From assembly GCF_000426245.1 (NCBI RefSeq), contig NZ_AUEZ01000038.1:1-64000 (forward strand): a DNA stretch of 64,000 nt, in the 5' to 3' direction. Position 1 is the first letter of the stretch. Every line of letters begins with the position of its first letter. Position numbers and translations under genes: made by a program. A model generated the notes under the pieces. That model was not told the DNA's origin. It did no database searches and saw only the letters and a program-made list of their open reading frames with translations. Below, one piece after another: positions 52,032 through 60,757 of the stretch. The DNA is from Bradyrhizobium sp. Ai1a-2. GTDB lineage: Bacteria; Pseudomonadota; Alphaproteobacteria; Rhizobiales; Xanthobacteraceae.

Positions 52032-52775
52032 TTAAATCACCAGCTCGCGCAGCACGCGCCGGCAATCCATCTCGTATTCGAGATCGACCACCGGCGGCCG
52101 GGCAAAGTGCCAGGTCAGGCCGGAACGGGTGGCGCCGCGGCGCACCAGTTCGTCGGCGAGGTGCGGATGGAAATCGTGCACAGTATAGGCATGCACGCCG
52201 GTGGTGTCCTGCCAGGTGAAACCGAATTCGGCGAGCCGTCGCTCCATCTCGCCGACGGTGAAGCGCACCTTCTCCTGCCAGGCTTCGGGGCTCATGTCGC
52301 GATAGCGCACGATGCGCTCGGGATAGCTGCCGGCGCCGCCGCGCGCCTCGGCGCCGCCGGCGATCACGAACGACGGCGAGGTCCCCGTGCTCGGGCGCGT
52401 GAACGAGAATGCGTAGAATGACGGTTCGGCGGGCGGATCGATCTCGGGACAGACATTGCTGCGCGCCACCGGATTGGTGGTGCCATCGAACAGCCCCCAC
52501 TCCGCGAGCGTCTTCACATAATGCTCGTTGAAGGCGCGAAAGCCCTGCTCCGAGACCGCCGCCGGCGAACGCAGCTCGCAGGCGCAGAACGCGGTCAGCG
52601 GCCGTCCCGCCGCCTGGATATGGCTTGCGATCCGCGCAAAACCCTCGGCAAGCGGCACCAGCCTGTCAAAGCGCACGCGCTCGACCTCGAAGCCGGGATT
52701 GGCGGCCGCGCCGCTCGAATACTGGAACACGGCCGGAATGAAACGATAATTGCCGGGCGCGAAATCACTCACCAT
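52032..52775 (-). CDS. CnbZ-like 2-aminomuconate-type deaminase (tentative)
   Basis: Protein of 247 residues beginning with NYRFIPAVFQYSSGAAANPG, followed by FEVERVRFDRLVPLAEGF and AFCACELRSPAAVSE. I recall this wording from proteins annotated as 2-amino-5-chloromuconate deaminase CnbZ, a family whose physiological role outside chloronitrobenzene degraders is unknown. No other aromatic ring-cleavage genes are adjacent. ATG 52775 has GGGGAGA upstream. It lies behind the terminator of the RND operon, so it probably has its own promoter. Confidence 0.6.
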   Translation of the reverse strand: MVSDFAPGNYRFIPAVFQYSSGAAANPGFEVERVRFDRLVPLAEGFARIASHIQAAGRPLTAFCACELRSPAAVSEQGFRAFNEHYVKTLAEWGLFDGTTNPVARSNVCPEIDPPAEPSFYAFSFTRPSTGTSPSFVIAGGAEARGGAGSYPERIVRYRDMSPEAWQEKVRFTVGEMERRLAEFGFTWQDTTGVHAYTVHDFHPHLADELVRRGATRSGLTWHFARPPVVDLEYEMDCRRVLRELVI

Positions 52776-52822
52776 GTCTGTTCTCCCCAAATCATATTAG
52801 TCGCATGCGCGCGCATGTTTCG

Positions 52823-52867
52823 CAAAAAACCAAAAGGGCAGCAACGGTAGGACCGTCGCCGCCCTTT
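52823..52867 (-). terminator. intrinsic terminator of the RND efflux operon
   Basis: On the minus strand the stem GGGCGGCGACGGT / ACCGTTGCTGCCC is followed by TTTTGGTTTTTTG. A second inverted repeat, TGAGACTT / AAGTCTCA (52871-52896), overlaps the RND stop codon just upstream. Confidence 0.9.
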
Positions 52868-52893
52868 CGCTGAGACTTTGGGGCCAAGAAGTC

Positions 52894-55800
52894 TCAGGTA
52901 GGCTTGAGCGCCCCGCCATCGCCGAGCTCATAATCGGCGATCTGCTTGTTGCGCTCGGAAGTCGCTCTCGCCCGGTGGTCGGTGGCGATCGTCACGTAGA
53001 CCGCGGGCAGCACGAACAGTGTGAACAGCGTGCCGATCAGCATGCCCGCGACCACGACGAGGCCGATCGAGAACCGGCTGGCAGCGCCGGCGCCCGATGC
53101 CGTCAAGAGCGGGATCAGGCCGGTGACCATCGCCGCCGTCGTCATCAGGATCGGACGCAACCGGATGCGGGCCGCCATCTCGATGGCCGAGCGGCGGTCG
53201 AGCCCCTCGTTGAGCTGCAGTTCGTTGGCGAACTCCACCATCAGGATGCCGTGCTTGGTGATCAGGCCGACCAGTGTCAGCAAGCCGACCTGGGTATAGA
53301 TGTTCATCGTCGCCACGCCGAAGAACAGCGGGATCAAGGCGCCGACGATCGCCATGGGCACCGAGACCATGATGACCAGCGGGTCGCGCAAGCTCTCGAA
53401 CTGCGCCGCCAGCACCAGGAAGATGATGATCACGGCGAAGGCGAAGGTGATGACGAGCTGGTTGCCCTCCTGCACATATTGCCGCGAGTCCGCCAGATAG
53501 TCATGGCTGAAGCCGGCCGGCAGCTTCTTCGCCTCGCCTTCGAGGAAGTCGACCGCCTGGCCCACCGTCACGCCCGGCATCGGCACTGCCGAGAAGGTCG
53601 CCGAGTTGAGCTGGTTGTAGTGCGTCAGCGCGTTCGGGTCGGTGCCCGTCTCGATCGAGACGACGGTCGAGATCGGCACCAACTGGCCGGTATTGGTCGG
53701 CACGTAGTAGCCGCCGAGCGCTTCCGGCGACAGGCGCACGGCACGCGGCACCTGCGGGATCACCTGGTACGAACGTCCCTCCAGGTTGAAGCGGTTGACG
53801 TAGTTGCCACCGAGCAGCGTGGCCAGCGTCGCGCCGACCTGCTGCATGTTGATGCCGAGATCACTTGCCTTGGACCGGTCGACGCGGACGCGCACCACCG
53901 GCTGGTTGAAATCGAGGTCGCTGTCGGAGACGATGAACATGCCGCTCTTGCGCGCAGCAGCCTTCAATTTCTCCATCTGCTCATAGATGGTCTGGAAGCT
54001 GACGGTCGAATTGATCACCATTTGCACCGGCAGTCCGCCCGGACCGCCCGGCAAGGGCGGCAGATTGAAGGCGAACGCATTGACGCCTTCGATCTTGGAC
54101 AGCTCCGCCTGCACCAGCGGCTTCAATGCGATCGACGACCGCTTGCGCTCGTCCCACGGGGTGAGCAGCATGCCGGCGATACCGCTCTGCGCGCTCGGCG
54201 TGCCGTTCAGCACGAAGCGCAGATCCGTCTCCGGAAACTTCTGGAACACCTTGTCCATCTTCTCGCCGTAGAAGTCGACGTAGTCGATGTTGGCGTATTT
54301 CGGCGCCTTGGTCAGTGCGAATACGATGCCCTGGTCCTCTTCGGGCGCGAGCTCCTTCATCGTGTGCATGTAGAGGAAGCCGACGAGGCCAAGTATCGTC
54401 AACGCGAACAGGCCGGTGATCGGTCGGTAGTCGAGCGAGCGGTCGAGCTTGCGCCCGTACCAGCGCGTCACCGAGCCAAAGACACGGTTGACCACCCTCG
54501 CGAAACGTCCTTCCTCGGTGTTCTTCAGGAGCACCGAGCACATCATCGGCGACAGCGTCAGCGCGATCACGCCCGACACGATCACCGAGCCCGCCAGCGT
54601 GAAGGCGAATTCGCGGAACAATGCACCGGTGAGGCCGCCAAGGAAGCCGATTGGCGCGTAGACCGCGGCGAGCGTGATGGTCATGGAGATGACCGGCCCC
54701 ACGATCTCGCGCGCGCCGATCAGTGAGGCCTGTACCGGCGTCTTGCCCTCCTCGAGGTGGCGGTGGATGTTCTCCACCACCACGATGGCGTCATCGACCA
54801 CGAGACCGATCGCGAGCACCATCGCGAGCAGGGTCAGCAGGTTGATGCTGAAGCCCATGACCAGCATCAGGCTGCAGACACCGACCAGCGACAGCGGGAT
54901 CGTCACCACAGGGATGATGACCGACCGAATCGACGCCAGGAACAGGAAGATCACCACGATGACGATCACGACAGCTTCGCCGAGCGTCTTTTCCACCTCG
55001 TCGATCGACGACTGAATGAACTTGGTGGAATCGTAGGCCACCTTCATCTTCAGCGACGGCGGAAGATTGCGCTCGAGCTCCGGGAACAAGGCGCGGACGC
55101 CCTTCACCAGGGTCAGCGGGTTGCCTTGCGGGGTCGCGTTGATGCCGATGAAGATCGCATGCTCGCTATTGAACGCGACACTCGCGTCCGTACTCTGCGC
55201 GGCAAGCTCGACCTGCGCGATATCCTCCATCCGGACGAAGCCGCCCTCCTTCGACTTCACGATCATGCGCTTGAATTCGTCGATGTTGCGCAGGTCGGTG
55301 TTGGTCGAGACGTTGGAGACGATGTAGTAGCCCTTGGACTGGCCGGCGGCGGCCTGGAAGTTGTTGGACGCAATCGCCTGCGCGACATCCGTGGGCGACA
55401 CGCCGCGGCCCGCCATCTTGACCGGGTCGAGCCACAATCGCATCGCAAAGGTCTGGCCGCCGAGGATGTCGGCGGAAGCCACGCCGTCAACCGTTGACAG
55501 CAACGGCTGAACCACGCGCGTGAGGTAATCCGAGATTGCAGATCCCGACAGTTCCTCGCTGGAGAAGCCGAGATACATCACGGCCGTGGTCTGGCCGGTG
55601 GTCTTGGTGACGACCGGGTCGTTCGATTCCTTCGGGATCAGGTATTTGACCGAGTTGACCTTGGCCAGCACCTCGGTCAGCGCCTGGTTCGGGTCGAAGT
55701 TCAGCTTGATGTAGACCTGGATCGTGGAGGTGCCGAGCACCGAGGACGAGGTGATGTAGTCGACGCCTTCGGCCGAGGCGACCGCCTGCTCGATCGGCGT

Positions 55801-55992
55801 CGTGATGAAGCCCTGGATCAGGTCGGCCGACGCGCCGGGATAGCTGGTGGTGACATTGACCACCGTGTTCGACAGTTTCGGATATTGTCGGATCGGGAGC
55901 ACGGTCGCAGCCCGCAAGCCGATCAAAAGTATCAGCAGGCTGACAACGACCGACAGGACCGGCCGCTTGATGAAGATGTCGGTGAAGGACAT
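52894..55992 (-). CDS. RND multidrug efflux inner-membrane transporter
   Basis: Proton-driven HAE-type transporter of 1032 residues. FIKRPVLSVVVSLLILLIGL is the first helix, LAIGLVVDDAIVVVENIHRH in the fourth transmembrane helix carries the proton-relay aspartates, and LITKHGILMVEFANELQ with IRLRPILMTTAAMVTGLIPL mark the second half. Length and layout match AcrB/MexB relatives. It works with the adapter encoded upstream; no outer-membrane channel gene is in the window. It is followed by a strong terminator. Confidence 0.95.
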   Translation of the reverse strand: MSFTDIFIKRPVLSVVVSLLILLIGLRAATVLPIRQYPKLSNTVVNVTTSYPGASADLIQGFITTPIEQAVASAEGVDYITSSSVLGTSTIQVYIKLNFDPNQALTEVLAKVNSVKYLIPKESNDPVVTKTTGQTTAVMYLGFSSEELSGSAISDYLTRVVQPLLSTVDGVASADILGGQTFAMRLWLDPVKMAGRGVSPTDVAQAIASNNFQAAAGQSKGYYIVSNVSTNTDLRNIDEFKRMIVKSKEGGFVRMEDIAQVELAAQSTDASVAFNSEHAIFIGINATPQGNPLTLVKGVRALFPELERNLPPSLKMKVAYDSTKFIQSSIDEVEKTLGEAVVIVIVVIFLFLASIRSVIIPVVTIPLSLVGVCSLMLVMGFSINLLTLLAMVLAIGLVVDDAIVVVENIHRHLEEGKTPVQASLIGAREIVGPVISMTITLAAVYAPIGFLGGLTGALFREFAFTLAGSVIVSGVIALTLSPMMCSVLLKNTEEGRFARVVNRVFGSVTRWYGRKLDRSLDYRPITGLFALTILGLVGFLYMHTMKELAPEEDQGIVFALTKAPKYANIDYVDFYGEKMDKVFQKFPETDLRFVLNGTPSAQSGIAGMLLTPWDERKRSSIALKPLVQAELSKIEGVNAFAFNLPPLPGGPGGLPVQMVINSTVSFQTIYEQMEKLKAAARKSGMFIVSDSDLDFNQPVVRVRVDRSKASDLGINMQQVGATLATLLGGNYVNRFNLEGRSYQVIPQVPRAVRLSPEALGGYYVPTNTGQLVPISTVVSIETGTDPNALTHYNQLNSATFSAVPMPGVTVGQAVDFLEGEAKKLPAGFSHDYLADSRQYVQEGNQLVITFAFAVIIIFLVLAAQFESLRDPLVIMVSVPMAIVGALIPLFFGVATMNIYTQVGLLTLVGLITKHGILMVEFANELQLNEGLDRRSAIEMAARIRLRPILMTTAAMVTGLIPLLTASGAGAASRFSIGLVVVAGMLIGTLFTLFVLPAVYVTIATDHRARATSERNKQIADYELGDGGALKPT

Positions 55993-56010
55993 TTATCGGG
56001 GTCCTGCTTC

Positions 56011-57201
56011 TCAGTAGCGCGGCGGTTCGGCCGGGATCGGCGGTGTCGGCTCAGTGGAGATCGCAACGGCAGCGCCCGACTGCAGCTTGATCTGACCGAG
56101 CGCCACGATGCGGTCGCCGGGCTTCGCGCCTCGGACGATTTCGGTACGACCGCCAAATCGCTTGCCGGTCTGCACGAAGGTGCGCACCGCCGTCAGGCTG
56201 GTCTTGCCGTCGTTCTCCTTCTTCTCGGTGATCAGGTAGACCGAGTCGCCATAGAGCGAGTAGTCGACCGCGGTTTCCGGCACGGTGATCACCGGCGGCT
56301 TGTCGGGCAGCACCACCGTGGTGGTCGCGAACATGCCGGGCTTGAGGATCTTTTCGGGGTTGGCGACAGTGGCCTGCACGCGGATGTTGCGGGTGTCGGT
56401 CGCGACCTGCGGCTCGATCGTGGTCAGCTTGCCCTCGAAGACGCGATCCGGATAGGCGTCCACCTTGATGCGGACGGTCTGGCCGACCTTGAGCTGGCCG
56501 CTATCCTTTTCCGTCACCGTGAAGTTGTCGTAGAGCATCGACAGATCAGTCAGCGACACGATCTGGTTGCCCGCGGTCAGATATTGACCGACCTCGACCC
56601 TGCGCACGCCAAGCTCGCCATTGAAGGGGGCGCGGACCAGCTTCTGCGAGATCAGCGCCTCGGTCTTGGCAATGCCGGCCAGGGCCTGGTCATACGCAGC
56701 CTGGGTCGAATCGACCGTGGCCTGCGGCCCGAAATTGCGCGCCGCAAGCTGCTTGGCGCGTTCGAGCGAGAGCTGCGCCACCGTCGCCTGCGCCTTGTAG
56801 TTGGCGAGGTCGCCCTGCTCCGGTCCGTCGAACAGCTGGACCAGCGGCGAACCCGCTTTCACCTCGGCACCCGCGGTGAACAGGATATCCGTGATGCGTC
56901 CCGAGACGTCGGAGGTGACGTTGACCTGGTGCACGGCCGCGAGCTCGCCGACTGCGGTCAGGAGATTGGGCACGACCTCCGATTTCGCCTCGGCGGCATT
57001 CACCGTCACCGGCGGCGGCTTCATGTTGGCGAAGAACTCGCCGATCATCTTGGCGCGGAAATAGTTGAACCAGACCAGGCCGCCGACCACGACCGCCAGC
57101 AGCAATCCGACGATGATGAACCAACGCCCCATCCTGACCGGCCGCTTATGCGGCTTGTCGATCGGTTCGCCCTTGATGTTGGTCTCAGTCGCGATGTTCA
57201 T
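56011..57201 (-). CDS. RND efflux periplasmic adapter (membrane fusion protein)
   Basis: HlyD/MexA-type adapter of about 396 residues. One N-terminal membrane anchor (WFIIVGLLLAVVVGGLVWFNY) is followed by a barrel-sandwich hybrid region (SDVSGRITDILFTAGAEVKAG), an alpha-hairpin with QATVDSTQAAYDQALAGI, and LVRAPFNGELGVRRVEVGQY. The start ATG 57201 is one base after the tetR stop; a GTG three codons earlier is possible. It links the RND pump to an outer-membrane channel. Confidence 0.93.
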   Translation of the reverse strand: MNIATETNIKGEPIDKPHKRPVRMGRWFIIVGLLLAVVVGGLVWFNYFRAKMIGEFFANMKPPPVTVNAAEAKSEVVPNLLTAVGELAAVHQVNVTSDVSGRITDILFTAGAEVKAGSPLVQLFDGPEQGDLANYKAQATVAQLSLERAKQLAARNFGPQATVDSTQAAYDQALAGIAKTEALISQKLVRAPFNGELGVRRVEVGQYLTAGNQIVSLTDLSMLYDNFTVTEKDSGQLKVGQTVRIKVDAYPDRVFEGKLTTIEPQVATDTRNIRVQATVANPEKILKPGMFATTTVVLPDKPPVITVPETAVDYSLYGDSVYLITEKKENDGKTSLTAVRTFVQTGKRFGGRTEIVRGAKPGDRIVALGQIKLQSGAAVAISTEPTPPIPAEPPRY

Positions 57202-57202
57202 G

Positions 57203-57904
57203 TCATGCACTTTCTGCTGTCACCGATTGTCCCTGGTTCGGTGACGGCTGACGGTTCAAATGAAAGGAAATCGCGGCTTCGGTCAGCCCGATGCCGCGCA
57301 GGATGAATTCGGAAAGCTGGCGCTCGAGATCGGGCGCGTCGGCGTAGGTGAGGCACGGCGTCGTCGGCAGCCGCGTCAGCGCCGACATCAGCACGACATG
57401 GTGCGCGAACCAGAACAGGTTGAGCGGCACGCTGCCGATGCGGGTAGCCTCGCCGGCGGCAACGGCACGTTCGATCGATGCGGTGAATACCGGCGCGATC
57501 AGTTCGCCGACCTTGCCGTAGAGCAGACGCGCGAACTCGCCGTCGTCGAGGTGGCTCGAAGTCATCAGCCGCAGCCGCTGCGCCTCTTCCTCATCGGGTC
57601 CCTGCGTGATCTCCAGGAAGTGCCCCACCATGCCCTTCACGAGTTCGACCAGGGTTGCGGTCGACGGCTCCTGCCCGAGCAGGTGAGTGAGATCCGGATC
57701 GGCCTCGCACTCTTCGGCGAGGATTTCGGCGTAAAGCGCCGCCTTGGACGGGAAGTGCTTGAACAACAGCCCTTCCGAAATGGAGGCGGCGGCCGCCACG
57801 CTCTTGGTCGTGGTGCCGGCAAAGCCATGGCGGGCGAAGCATCGCTTGGCGGCGCTCAGAATGAGCTGACGCCGCAAGTCACTTGTCATGCGCAGGGTGG
57901 ACAT
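57203..57904 (-). CDS. TetR-family repressor of the RND efflux operon
   Basis: Regulator of 233 residues with an N-terminal helix-turn-helix (LILSAAKRCFARHGFAGTTT, VAAAASISEGLLFKHFPSKA) and a ligand-binding domain whose ligand is unknown. It is the first gene of the operon with the adapter and pump. An operator palindrome lies five bases upstream of ATG 57904, so autorepression and drug-induced release are likely. No ribosome site is seen before this ATG. Confidence 0.93.
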   Translation of the reverse strand: MSTLRMTSDLRRQLILSAAKRCFARHGFAGTTTKSVAAAASISEGLLFKHFPSKAALYAEILAEECEADPDLTHLLGQEPSTATLVELVKGMVGHFLEITQGPDEEEAQRLRLMTSSHLDDGEFARLLYGKVGELIAPVFTASIERAVAAGEATRIGSVPLNLFWFAHHVVLMSALTRLPTTPCLTYADAPDLERQLSEFILRGIGLTEAAISFHLNRQPSPNQGQSVTAESA

Positions 57905-57908
57905 GCGC

Positions 57909-57939
57909 GTGAGTAATCACTCACCTTAAAGATTGTCAA
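57909..57939 (-). promoter_or_regulatory. promoter and TetR operator of the efflux operon
   Basis: Minus strand: consensus -35 TTGACA (57934-57939), 17-base spacer, then TTACTC (57911-57916) as -10. The inverted repeat GTGAGT / ACTCAC (57909-57924) covers the -10. Transcription would start very near ATG 57904. Confidence 0.75.
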
Positions 57940-57969
57940 GAATTTACGGCAGTGCAGAAATAGAACTTA

Positions 57970-57991
57970 AGGTTGGGTCATGCCCCAACCT
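57970..57991. other. small hairpin in the tetR upstream gap
   Basis: AGGTTGGG and CCCAACCT flank six bases. In the minus direction a weak T-rich stretch follows, so it might end transcription from the ThDP decarboxylase genes. The rest of the 311-base gap holds the tetR promoter and the family B repeat. Confidence 0.4.
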
Positions 57992-58116
57992 CCCGATAAG
58001 GTCTTGTACAATCAGAAAGATATCGCGATGTCACACCTGACGAAAATCGGCAGAATGGCGGCCGACGGACACAGGGGCTGCACCTCTCCCACGGGAGGCC
58101 GCGAGTCGTGAGTGCC

Positions 58117-58206
58117 GTAGCCCGGGTGGAGCGCCAGCGCAACCCGGGGCCGCTCTCAATGTTGGCTCGGGGGTCCCCGGGTTGCGCTGCGCTCCACCCG
58201 GGCTAC
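58117..58206. repeat. palindromic repeat family B, copy 2
   Basis: Arms GTAGCCCGGGTGGAGCG and CGCTCCACCCGGGCTAC lie just after the ThDP beta-subunit gene, 10 bases from its stop. Likely a transcript-end stem. Confidence 0.9.
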
Positions 58207-58215
58207 GAAATCTCC

Positions 58216-58806
58216 CTAAATCGGCTGGTAACCCAGCGAGCCGCGCAAGCGATTGACGATGAACGTGCCGTCGCGATTGGACAGCACCCGCTCAAGATTG
58301 GCGGCGTCGATCTTCACGTTGGCGAAGCGCGGGCCGCGGCTCCCTTCCTTCAGCGATACCGCGAAGGCTTCGATCTCGGCCATGGTGGTGATCGCGCGGC
58401 TGTCCGCGATGCCACAGGCCTTGGCGACGCCGACCAGGTCGACCGAAGCGGCAGTGTGGCTGACCTGTCCGCCGGTCTCGCCATAGGCCTCGTTGTCGAG
58501 CACGACGATGGAGAGGTTGGCAGGCTTCTGCACGCCAACGGTGGCGAGGCTCCCGAGGCCCATCAGCATCTCGCCGTCGCCGGTGATGACGATTACCGGC
58601 AGCTTGGGCTGCGCCAGCGCGAGCCCGAGCCCGATCATGACCGCACCGCCCATGCCGCCCCAGAGATAGAAATTGCGGTCATCATCGCCGGCGGCCGCGA
58701 TATCATAGGTCGAGGCGCCGAGGCCGCCGACCGCGATCGCGCCGTTACGATCCTTCAACAGTTGGGAAACGACCGCGCGGCGGTCCAGCAGATTGGCCTT
58801 GCTCAT
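58216..58806 (-). CDS. ThDP-dependent decarboxylase, ThDP-binding subunit (sulfopyruvate/phosphonopyruvate decarboxylase-like)
   Basis: Protein of 196 residues with the ThDP/Mg motif GDGEMLMGLGSLATVGVQKP, NLSIVVLDNEAYGETGGQ, and the upstream LWGGMGGAVMIGLGLALAQ. It corresponds to the beta (ComE-like) half of split sulfopyruvate decarboxylases; phosphonopyruvate or another 2-keto acid is equally possible. Its ATG overlaps the alpha-subunit stop by four bases, so both halves are made together. Confidence 0.85.
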   Translation of the reverse strand: MSKANLLDRRAVVSQLLKDRNGAIAVGGLGASTYDIAAAGDDDRNFYLWGGMGGAVMIGLGLALAQPKLPVIVITGDGEMLMGLGSLATVGVQKPANLSIVVLDNEAYGETGGQVSHTAASVDLVGVAKACGIADSRAITTMAEIEAFAVSLKEGSRGPRFANVKIDAANLERVLSNRDGTFIVNRLRGSLGYQPI

Positions 58807-59348
58807 TTCACGAACACCTTTGCCCCGATCAGCCGCTGCGACAGCAGCACGGCGGTCGGCGTCGACGCATTATAGGCTTGCGCCGCGCCGGCCTCGATGA
58901 CCTCGGGCACCTCCTCAGGATGCGTCGCGCGCAGCACCTTGACGCCGCAGAGCTCGAAGGCGGCCTGCGTATTCGATCCCATCGGCACCTGCCACGGATT
59001 GAACTCGCCCCATTCGCCGCGCATCGTCACCAGCGTCAGGAAGGGAAAGCGGAAGATCTGCGTCAGCGACAGCATGTTGATGCAGTTACCGACACCGCTC
59101 GATTGCATCAGCAGCACGCCGCGCTGGCCGCCGGCCCAGGCGCCGAGCAGCAGCGCTATGCCCTCCTCCTCCGTCGTCAGCGGAACGCCGCGCATGGTGG
59201 AGGAGCCGAGCACGCGCTCGATCAGTTGCGAATGCCCGGCGTCGGGCACGTAGGGCACCTGGCGGACATCGAAGCGCTGCAATGTCGAGAAAATCTCTTC
59301 CGGCCAGGCGGGCTGGCTGTCGGAGGCAGTTTCAGTGCGGGCGTGCAT
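58803..59348 (-). CDS. ThDP-dependent decarboxylase, N-terminal (Pyr domain) subunit
   Basis: Protein of 181 residues: VRQVPYVPDAGHSQLIERVL, then TTEEEGIALLLGAWAGGQRG, with the Glu that activates ThDP in TTEEEG. LLMQSSGVGNCINMLSL matches the alpha (ComD-like) half of split sulfopyruvate/phosphonopyruvate decarboxylases. It is the first gene of a two-gene unit and is divergent from a P450 gene over 103 bases. Confidence 0.85.
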   Translation of the reverse strand: MHARTETASDSQPAWPEEIFSTLQRFDVRQVPYVPDAGHSQLIERVLGSSTMRGVPLTTEEEGIALLLGAWAGGQRGVLLMQSSGVGNCINMLSLTQIFRFPFLTLVTMRGEWGEFNPWQVPMGSNTQAAFELCGVKVLRATHPEEVPEVIEAGAAQAYNASTPTAVLLSQRLIGAKVFVK

Positions 59349-59451
59349 GGGCGTTTCCGAAGGGATAAGCGAGGCAGGCGGACTGTAAAGCGCCCGGCAC
59401 TTTCCGGAAGAACAAAAACGGCATATCAGTTCTCAAAAAGAGTATGGCAGC

Positions 59452-60675
59452 ATGACCGGAAACGCACGAGAGCTGGCTGAGAGTTTCGACCTCGAACGGT
59501 TGACGCCGGAATTCTATGTCAATCCTTACCCGACTTATCGTGCACTGCGGGATAACGCGCCGGTCAAGCGCCTGCCGAACGGCTCCTATTTCCTGACCCG
59601 CTACGACGATCTCGTCACCGCCTACAAGAGCACGAAAGCGTTCTCCTCCGACAAGAAGAAGGAGTTTTCGCCGAAATACGGCGACTCCTTCCTCTATGAG
59701 CATCACACCACGAGCCTCGTCTTCAACGACCCGCCGGCGCACACCCGCGTGCGGCGCCTGATCATGGGCGCACTGTCGCCCCGCGCGATCGCGGCGATGG
59801 AGCCCGATCTGATCCGCCTGATCGACGGACTGCTCGATGCGATCGCCGCCAAAGGCAAGATCGAGCTGATCGAGGATTTCGCCTCCGCGATCCCGGTGGA
59901 GGTGATCGGCAATCTGCTCGATGTGCCCCATGACGAGCGGGGCCCCTTGCGCGACTGGTCGCTGGCGATCCTGGGCGCGCTCGAGCCGGTGATCTCATCA
60001 GGGCAATTTGCGCGCGGCAACAAAGCCGTGAAGGACTTCCTCGCCTATCTCGAGACGCTGGTCGAGCGGCGGCGCACCAAGCCGGGCAATCCCGAGCGCG
60101 ACGTGCTGACGCGGCTGATCCAGGGCGAAGAGAATGGCGAGCGGCTGACCGAGAAGGAACTGCTGCACAATTGCATCTTCCTGCTCAACGCCGGCCACGA
60201 GACCACGACCAATCTGATCGGCAACGGCCTGGTGACACTGCTGCTTTATCCCGAGGAGAAGCAGCGACTGATCTCCCAGCCCGACCTGATCAAGACCGCT
60301 ATCGAGGAGATGCTTCGCTACGAGAGCTCGAACCAGCTCGGCAACCGCATGATCGTGGATGAGGTCGAGCTCGGCGGCATCAGGATGCCCGCGGGCACGC
60401 CGGTGACGCTTTGCATCGGTGCCGCCAACCGCGACCCTGCGCAGTTCCCGGATCCCGAGCGCTTCGACATCGCCCGCACGCCGAACCGCCACCTCGCCTT
60501 CGGCACCGGTGCGCATCAATGCGCCGGGATGGCGCTGGCGCGGCTCGAAGGCGCGATCGCGATCTCGCGCTTCCTCGCCCGCTTCCCGAATTACGCGCTC
60601 GCCGGCGAGCCGACGCGCGGCGGCCGCGTGCGCTTCCGCGGATATTTGAGCGTGCCGTGTGATGCAAATCCGTAG
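59452..60675 (+). CDS. cytochrome P450 (class I, bacterial)
   Basis: Soluble P450 of 407 residues with the I-helix AGHETT (247-252), ExxR (286-289) and heme motif FGTGAHQCAGMALARLEG (Cys358). NDPPAHTRVRRL is the usual bacterial P450 segment. No ferredoxin or ferredoxin reductase gene is adjacent, so electrons must come from elsewhere. Substrate unknown. The stop codon is supplied by a palindromic repeat. Confidence 0.93.
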   Translation: MTGNARELAESFDLERLTPEFYVNPYPTYRALRDNAPVKRLPNGSYFLTRYDDLVTAYKSTKAFSSDKKKEFSPKYGDSFLYEHHTTSLVFNDPPAHTRVRRLIMGALSPRAIAAMEPDLIRLIDGLLDAIAAKGKIELIEDFASAIPVEVIGNLLDVPHDERGPLRDWSLAILGALEPVISSGQFARGNKAVKDFLAYLETLVERRRTKPGNPERDVLTRLIQGEENGERLTEKELLHNCIFLLNAGHETTTNLIGNGLVTLLLYPEEKQRLISQPDLIKTAIEEMLRYESSNQLGNRMIVDEVELGGIRMPAGTPVTLCIGAANRDPAQFPDPERFDIARTPNRHLAFGTGAHQCAGMALARLEGAIAISRFLARFPNYALAGEPTRGGRVRFRGYLSVPCDANP

Positions 60676-60757
60676 GATGGGTAGAGCGAAGCGAAACCCA
60701 TCGAGCCTCGTGCCGTGTGGTGAGATGATAGGTTTCGCTTCGCTCTACCCGTTCTAC
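60672..60757. repeat. palindromic repeat family C, copy 2, supplying two stop codons
   Basis: Arms GTAGGATGGGTAGAGCGAAG and CTTCGCTCTACCCGTTCTAC. The TAG in the left arm (60673-60675) ends the P450; the mirrored TAG in the right arm (60754-60756, minus strand) ends the isomerase gene. Confidence 0.9.

Noticed and set aside
52975..54726. 583-codon open frame opposite the RND transporter
   Set aside because: Low-complexity antisense translation (His, Arg, Asp rich) with no motif.
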